Source: Cocos nucifera
Lineage: Eukaryota; Streptophyta; Magnoliopsida; Arecales; Arecaceae
Direction of reading: 5' to 3'
Assembly: GCA_006176705.1 (NCBI GenBank)
Contig: QRFJ01000023.1
Coordinates: 456,501-520,500, forward strand
Length of the DNA: 64,000 nt
This document shows, in pieces, positions 59,501-64,000 of the stretch. The notes under the pieces were generated by a model. The model was not told the DNA's origin and searched no databases. It saw only the letters and a list, made by a program, of their open reading frames with translations. Both the position numbers and the translations under genes were made by a program. Position 1 is the stretch's first letter. Every line of letters begins with the position of its first letter.

Positions 59501-62100
59501 GGTAGACAATAGGATGGCAAAAGCAAGTGCACTTATCAGGCGTCCATGCATGTATGAGCTTGAAGTATATAATACCTTATCGATATAGTTTAATAATAGA
59601 TATCAGCATCTATTTCATTATAAAATAGTTAGCATAGATCTATTTGTCTCTTTCATGGTGTGGGGGAGGGGGGATTCAATTCCTAAGTTAATTTTGCTGC
59701 TTATTAGTACATCCAATTGTATGATTGATTGTGAGGGCAAAGATTCTTTTCATCCCATTTTATACTTAGGTATGTAAAGAATGTTCCTGAATTAGGGCAC
59801 ACTGCATATAAGTTCGATTCTTTTTCAAGTTGTGAAGTCATTTTAGTAAATTCAACCTGACTCACATTTTTGAGATATTGTGTATAGGCCCTTGCAATTC
59901 AGTAATCATCATTTCTATTGTTTGTCATCTAATATTTATCTTTAAATATTAATATTTAGTATTCGTAAGCAAGGTTTAAAATAATGGTATCGAGCCTAGT
60001 GCCAATATTTTGCAAGAGACATATAATCCTGGGATGGTACCATCCCAACTCCTGTGACAGTCCAATGTTTCGGTATTGTATTGGGATGGAATTCTTTTTG
60101 TTTTTCCTTTTTTAATTTTTATATCTTAAATAACATTTTAGTGGATATCAATATATTTTGGCATGATTTCCTCTATATCTTTTATTCATTGGCCAGCTGG
60201 AAAAAGGGAAGCAGTGATTTATCAGATATGCGAGGTTTTTTGGCATCAAGGAAACCAGATCATGGTGAAGGGAGACCAGCCCTGCCTCCTTTCCCTTCTT
60301 TCTCCTCTCCCTTCTGCTCTTTTTCTTTCTTCATGTTCTCCGCCTCTCTTTCTTTGCTTGCACATCCATCCTCCTGACTAAAAGAATGAGAAAAGAGGGT
60401 GTGTCCTGCCCCCCCTCCCCGACTTTCTCTCTCTTCTATGAAAACTAGGCAATTCCGTCAGGTGGTCACCTTGGTATGGGCCGGTCCTGACCATTTTAAC
60501 TGGGATGGGCAGGACATCATACCCCATGAACGGAGTAATATCCTGCAGCCATCCTAGGTGCCAGTTTTTGGTATCAACGATGCACTACCGGTAGTACTAT
60601 AGTTGTTATTCATTGGTTTTCTGAAAGTTAGTAATTGAGAGCTAGATCATATCCATGTTTTTCTTGCTGAGGGAGCTTTCTGTCATTTTCCTGTGATATT
60701 GCTATAGAGCAGACAATGCTGTGCCTTAACATCATAAGGTGATATGATAGAAATGATGGCATTATATGAACCTATGGCTCTGCATCATGTAAAGGATGAT
60801 CTTAAGCTCTAGTCCTCAATTAAGAGGCTGAGATCCTAGATACTTTTTTTTGCCATCTTGTAGCTTTATATTCTTTCTATAATGATTTTTTAAAGTTCTG
60901 TTGAGCACCATGCATAGTTTCTGCCTCTTCTTTGACCTAGCATAAGAATACTGTGCATCTATACTTTTGGCACTAATTTTTTAGTTACTGTCTATATTAT
61001 CTGGTTATATGTTTGTAAACATATTTTTGCAGCCCTTTTAATGCCGTTCTCTTTCTTCTTCATGTTTGAATTTGGTTGTCTTTAATCTGCACTCAAGTTC
61101 AGATTCAGCTGATGCCAGTAGCTGGGATAAAGCCTCCTTGCCCCCATTTTTTTGTTTTTAGGACACTACTTCTAGCTTTTTGGGTTTGTGGCATTATGAT
61201 GTTTTTATTAATGCTGGCCCACCTTTCACATGTAGATTTGACCCCCAATTTTATGCATTTTTTCAGGTAAAGATTATAAAGTGTCTTGTAGAAGATATTG
61301 TGGTCGATATATCATTTAATCAGCTTGGTGGATTATGTACGCTCTGTTTCCTTGAACAGGTGAGCTGCTGGTGCCTCAAGTATAGCTCAAACTTGTGTTT
61401 CCAAAAAAAAGTGGAAAGTGATGTTTGTAAAGCCTTTTGGACATTTATAAATCCTTCTGCTAATTAATATACAATTTCTGCAGATTGATCATATCATAAA
61501 TCATGATCACTTATTCAAACGGAGTATTATATTGATCAAGGCTTGGTGTTACTATGAGAGCCGTATATTGGGTGCCCATCATGGCCTCATTTCTACATAT
61601 GCTTTGGAAACTTTGGTTCTGTATATATTTCATGTGTTTAATAATTCATTTGCTGGACCACTTGAGGTAATTTCATTTATTTTTTAATTCCTTTTATTAT
61701 TAAATTTTGAATCTGACAATATTTATTATTGTGAATCATAGGTCCTCTGTCGTTTTTTAGAGTTTTTCAGCAACTTTGATTGGGATAACTTTTGTGTTAG
61801 CCTTTGGGGTCCTGTACCTATTAGTTCGCTTCCAGATATGGCTGGTGAGTTCTTCCTTGCATTTTTCTTTTACTAATGTTAGAAAAATATCAAATACCAC
61901 CTATTTCTCACCTTTGAAATATCATTCAGCGGAACCTCCTCGAAAGGATAGCGGTGAATTGTTGCTCAGCAAGGTCTTTCTTGATATGTGTAGTACGGTA
62001 TATGCTGTTATGCCAGTTGGTCAGCCTTTTGTTTCAAAGCATTTCAATGTTATCGATCCGTTACGTATAAACAACAACCTTGGACGCAGTGTTAGTAAAG
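44590..62100 (+). CDS. Nucleotidyltransferase, PAP/OAS1 substrate-binding-domain superfamily (5' part; continues past window)
   Basis: Plant-specific relative of non-canonical poly(A) polymerases, similar as I recall to Arabidopsis At3g51620. It probably adds nucleotides to RNA ends, but activity is not shown here. Coding exons are 44590-44820, 47232-47420, 61267-61359, 61484-61666, 61742-61844 and 61930-62100, all with GT-AG borders and matching phases, giving about 324 residues. The start MGDYGDLPQPSGPLPNGLL matches the family N-terminus. The nucleotidyltransferase core shows FGS (81-83), then DGDIDL with metal-binding Asp94 and Asp96, and the third Asp154 in VVDISFNQ. KAWCYYESRILGAHHGLIST and GPVPISSLPD follow in the substrate-binding part. 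The last exon ends AAA G in phase 1. The next exon (usually N-F-R-I-R-S-A-F) was not found by 64000. Intron 3 is about 13.8 kb. Confidence 0.93.
44821..47231 (+). other. Intron of the nucleotidyltransferase gene (2.4 kb)
   Basis: Bounded by CAG|GTGGGT and TTGTTAG|G. A block at 45340-45540 with GGCATGGGCATGG / CCAAGCATGG motifs resembles the subterminal DNA of the hAT at 18130. Nothing else is recognised, and the frames inside are spurious. Confidence 0.75.
48067..49280. mobile_element. MITE-like element in the intron
   Basis: The left end is GGGGCTGTTTGATCAAGTG. The right end reverse-complements to GGGAGTGTTTGGTTATACAG, so the termini are inverted. It is about 1.2 kb, which is long for a MITE, and the frames within show no domain. 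A three-base flank match (AAA) is too short to be convincing. Confidence 0.55.
49519..49800. repeat. Complex CATA/TACA/TA microsatellite
   Basis: About 280 bp of mixed ACAT, ATAC, TATG and TA repeats, ending in a TGTCTGTCTGTGTGTG run. It produces spurious tyrosine/methionine/histidine-rich frames on both strands. Confidence 0.9.
50170..51838 (-). pseudogene. Older hAT (DUF659-type) transposase, 3' portion
   Basis: On the minus strand 51452-51225 reads INQIGEKNVQIIIDNGPQYK, then MERRLYIFYTQCATHWVDLM and FIYNHT. This is the typical DUF659-hAT core (VTDN...NY, W-T-PCAAHCIDLML, YIYNH). Further left a decayed LNPRFPC...DEKVLTILHNVIYKI...PDLG segment (about 50720-50610) matches the region before the dimerisation domain. 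There are many stops. It continues at 55858-56330 on the other side of the nested hAT. Confidence 0.72.
51839..55857 (-). mobile_element. Nested hAT transposon with 8-bp target duplication
   Basis: Flanked by the same 8 bases, TCAACCCT, at 51839-51846 and 55850-55857, the size expected for hAT. Termini are inverted: AAAGTTATTAAAGGCAC on the left, and AAAGTTGTTAAAGGCACGCC as the reverse complement of the right. Subterminal DNA is rich in AGGCGC / GCGCCT motifs. Element length is 4003 bp (51847-55849). It carries a full-length but broken transposase on the minus strand and inserted into an older hAT. Confidence 0.88.
52211..54880 (-). pseudogene. hAT transposase (BED zinc finger, DUF659, hATC), broken
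   Basis: Minus strand, N to C. DPAWKYTHLADPTGKSKND with C, F, C and H residues of a BED-type finger lies near 54860-54700. GKGKQITIDEVCKKELRDKT and ARWMYDARIPFNVVNYPTF (54551-54243) are followed by the DUF659 part (about 54240-53880: EHTRDLMKGHQEEWARY, SVDAS, MVEQIGEANVIQVVTDNASN). A long clean stretch at 53523-52981 reads KRAINTILMPTFW and MDEEKKPPMGYIYEAM, then RWECQLHRPLHA. The hATC dimerisation domain lies at about 52890-52600 (LSLTCNASGCERN, KKRNRLAQQYLNDLVFVKYN). An acidic tail ends at 52211. Introns appear to separate some parts. Stops and a decayed stretch at 53550-53880 prevent expression. Confidence 0.88.
55858..56330 (-). pseudogene. Older hAT, 5' portion beyond the nested insertion
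   Basis: Minus-strand sequence continues directly from 51838 if the nested element and one TSD copy are removed. It contains a decayed N-terminal region (phrases near 55900-55990 read like the ARWFYDAGIPF equivalent only weakly). The assignment rests mainly on continuity. Confidence 0.45.
56455..56700. repeat. Direct repeat copy 1 flanking an inverted repeat
   Basis: GTCATGCTCTAAATCC, then TTTTTCCTCCATGAATCTAT and the following AT-rich ~200 bp, match 57625-57860. Confidence 0.8.
56740..57600. repeat. Inverted repeat (arms about 400 bp, centre near 57155)
   Basis: Left arm 56740-57145 and right arm 57165-57600 are inverted copies. Examples are ATTTCGAACCTATGGCGGCC (reverse complement of 57089-57108) against GTTTCGAACCCATGGAGGCC at 57240, then the CTTTCCCTCCCTCC pyrimidine run and a GACTGTAAAGCATGAGAGGCC / GACTGTGGAGGCCCGAAGGCC pair. 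No coding is supported. The frames at 57161-57598 and in the left arm are arm shadows. Confidence 0.8.
57625..57860. repeat. Direct repeat copy 2
   Basis: Partner of 56455-56700, in the same orientation, about 1.16 kb away. Confidence 0.8.
58490..58745. repeat. Diverged relative of the inverted-repeat family
   Basis: GAACTGATCGGTTTAGGCC and GGTTTGGGATGATTCAACGC resemble CCAATTTGGGATGATTTAGCG at the end of the 56740-57600 element. Confidence 0.45.
59985..60590. mobile_element. Inverted-repeat element with GGTACC palindromes
   Basis: The left end GGTATCGAGCCTAGTGCC pairs with the right end, whose reverse complement is GATACCAAAAACTGGCACC. A perfect 16-base palindrome GGGATGGTACCATCCC lies at 60031-60046. 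A partial relative begins at 63895 at the window edge. No coding. Confidence 0.5.
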
Positions 62101-64000
62101 GTATTGTGCACTTGAATTGGCTTTGCTATTTTCTGTCTTTTATGGTATGATCGGACGAAACTGTTTAATTCATGGTGCTATTTTGATTTTTGAAAATCAA
62201 TTCTAGCATATTTATCTGTTTATCGTGCAAGCAAAAGTTATATTGTTGTTTGCTTCACAATCTAAACCAGGATTTCAAGGGAATCTACTTTTCTATGCTC
62301 TTTAGATGGAAGTATGTTTGCCTTTTTGTTGAGAAAGGAGCCCTCAGGGTGGTGGAGGGGGGACTAAGTTCTTAAGCAAAGGGATCTGATTTTGTTTTCT
62401 TAAACAAGAGAACCACATGAGCAGCTGAATGCACCTGCCTGTATGTTTGTGTGTGTGAGGGAGTTTTGAAACAGTTGACCTTTTCTGGTGCTAACTGTCT
62501 GAAGCAAGTTTTTTAGTTAAATTATATTTCCAGGAAATGCACACATCTTTTCAAAATATCAATATCCTTCTAATATTTTGGACAGTTTCTGAGCATCTTT
62601 TTTTTTCCCCATATCCGAAAGCTTTATCATTTCCCTTAAGGTTAAACCTGCATCCTTTAAGACAATAAATTTTTTCTCATGTTTCTTTGTGTTCATTGAT
62701 TTTTACACCAACAAGAATCTTCTTAACGGTTTAAATCTTTTCTTCTTGAACAAAGAAACTTTGAACCCATGTTTTTGTCTATCTTGCAGTTTGCAAATCA
62801 AGACTTTTACACTTTACATAGCCTTAGCTACATCAATTGTCCAATTTGGATTTATGGTTCTAGCATAAATTAATTTTTGCCTATTATCTTTTCAATCATA
62901 TTATCTTGCTTACACCAAAAGTTCTTACTCCTTTGTGCTTCCATATTTCATTTTCACTCATTTCATGGATATCAACTACTGGCTATGTGGAGTGTAAAGC
63001 TGCATGACTTGACCTACTTTTTGTTTTTTTTAGATGAACTGTTTTTTTCCTAGTTGAGGTTGCAACTCCCAAACAACAACATGCGTGCAGTGACCTCAAG
63101 TGGCTGAAAATCACAGCTAAAAGTTTTCTGGGAGTAATGTTTGAGATCATTAGTAGGAAAATTCATGTTCTGATCTTTCTTTCTTTGTTAATATCAACTT
63201 GATAAACTTTTTCTTATATGACATAAAAATAACATTTGAATGGCTTATATAGATCTTATTACCCTAACAATACATGGAATTAAATATTGAGCAATAAAAT
63301 GACCAATCAATTTGTAGATGGTGGATTTTTCATCAGTAAAGAAGCTGCAAGACCTTACTATATATAAGAATTTTTTGTTTGGTTTGAATAGAAAGAGTAT
63401 GTTAGAGGAAGATTGGAGTTTTGCGGATGATAAAATGATAGAGACTTATTGAGATGCTATGTTCAAGTGCCACAATGATTAGGAGAGGCTCTGAACAAGG
63501 TGTGTTAGGCTTTCTATTATTTGGAATGGTCAAAGGAAGGGGAACCTGTGAAGACCTAAATGTTGTTGGAAATGATTAATGTAAAGCATTTTGTGATTGA
63601 TTAAGACTGGTCAATCATAGTAATCAAACATACATCACACCTTGGTATATTTGAACATAATCATATGTTGGATGCCAATTAAGAGTCCTATCTGGTATAT
63701 GCCCTGCAATTTGTATCATCAACCAAATTTTAATAAATAATGCACTCTAATTTTAATGAAACATATTTCCTTGTGTTTTCCCATTTGGATATATGCTTTT
63801 CATTTACAGTGTTGTTTTAAATAATCCCTGATGTATTGGTAATGAAATCAAAATATGTTTCTATTCCCCCTTATATTGAGAATGTGAGCCAAGGATTCTA
63901 GTCTGCGGGATGTCCCATGGGAATCAGGATGGGGTACCATCCCATGTGTCAGGATAGGACTATCCTGCTATCATCCCAACATCTCGACCGACATGACTTA
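62101..64000 (+). other. Intron after coding exon 6 (runs off the window)
   Basis: Starts with donor GTATTG. No sequence matching the next expected exon was found. 63895-64000 holds a GGGATG...GGGGTACCATCCC repeat related to 59985-60590. The frames are spurious. Confidence 0.65.

Larger units (their letters stand above)
47421..61266 (+). other. Giant intron (about 13.85 kb) of the nucleotidyltransferase gene
   Basis: Donor GAA|GTATGC at 47420/47421 and acceptor TTTTTTCAG|GTAAAG at 61266/61267. Protein reading joins exactly (YIQAE-VKIIKC). It holds a MITE-like element, a long microsatellite, two nested hAT transposons, an inverted repeat between direct repeats, and a further inverted-repeat element. 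Confidence 0.88.

Overview
This window looks like plant nuclear DNA that is AT-rich, intron-bearing and crowded with transposable elements. A non-grass monocot such as a palm is my best guess, from the overall mix of elements and the style of the one large gene. The sequence alone does not fix the species. There are no operons, phage, CRISPR arrays or tRNA genes.

Two protein-coding genes are supported. (1) Positions 43650-62100 and beyond the right edge hold the 5' half of a plant nucleotidyltransferase / poly(A)-polymerase-like gene of the PAP/OAS1 substrate-binding-domain superfamily. It has six coding exons in phase, a long GC-rich 5' leader, and a third intron of about 13.8 kb filled with nested hAT transposons and other repeats. 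(2) Positions 31375-31981 hold a two-exon phytocyanin (early-nodulin-like) gene. It has correct splice sites but three +1 frame breaks, so it is either a young pseudogene or a locus with base-calling errors.

Most of the rest is repeats. From left to right: 1-8070 is a minus-strand LTR retrotransposon with about 2.4-kb LTRs and almost no coding capacity. It is interrupted by a MITE near 650 and by a complete Copia-type element (1866-5492, target duplication AGTTT) that keeps only gag and protease. 9252-9830 is an Au-like SINE split by a poly(A)-tailed LINE end. 11410-12540 is a ~125-bp tandem array interrupted by a MITE. 13794-15621 is an LTR related in layout to the first one. 17258-18020 is a MITE. 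18130-20190 is a decayed hAT transposase. 20968-24575 holds a duplicated block, a stray LTR piece and a non-autonomous hAT-like element with gene-like cargo. 26340-27690 is LINE reverse transcriptase interrupted by a MITE. 29748-30375 is another MITE.

To the right of the phytocyanin gene, 35065-38872 is the 3' half of a Copia element with a 2.27-kb LTR. 38966-41598 is a large foldback element with arms of about 0.8 kb around a 1-kb pure AT core. 41630-42240 is a minus-strand LINE fragment. Inside intron 3 of the nucleotidyltransferase, a 4.0-kb hAT with an intact 8-bp target duplication (TCAACCCT) sits inside an older, more decayed hAT. An inverted repeat flanked by direct repeats follows at 56455-57850.

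I found no clear new biological system. The best candidates for a second look are the foldback element, the gag/protease-only Copia element, the repeated primer-binding-site motifs in the left LTR element, the hAT-in-hAT nest inside a conserved gene's intron, and the frame-broken phytocyanin.
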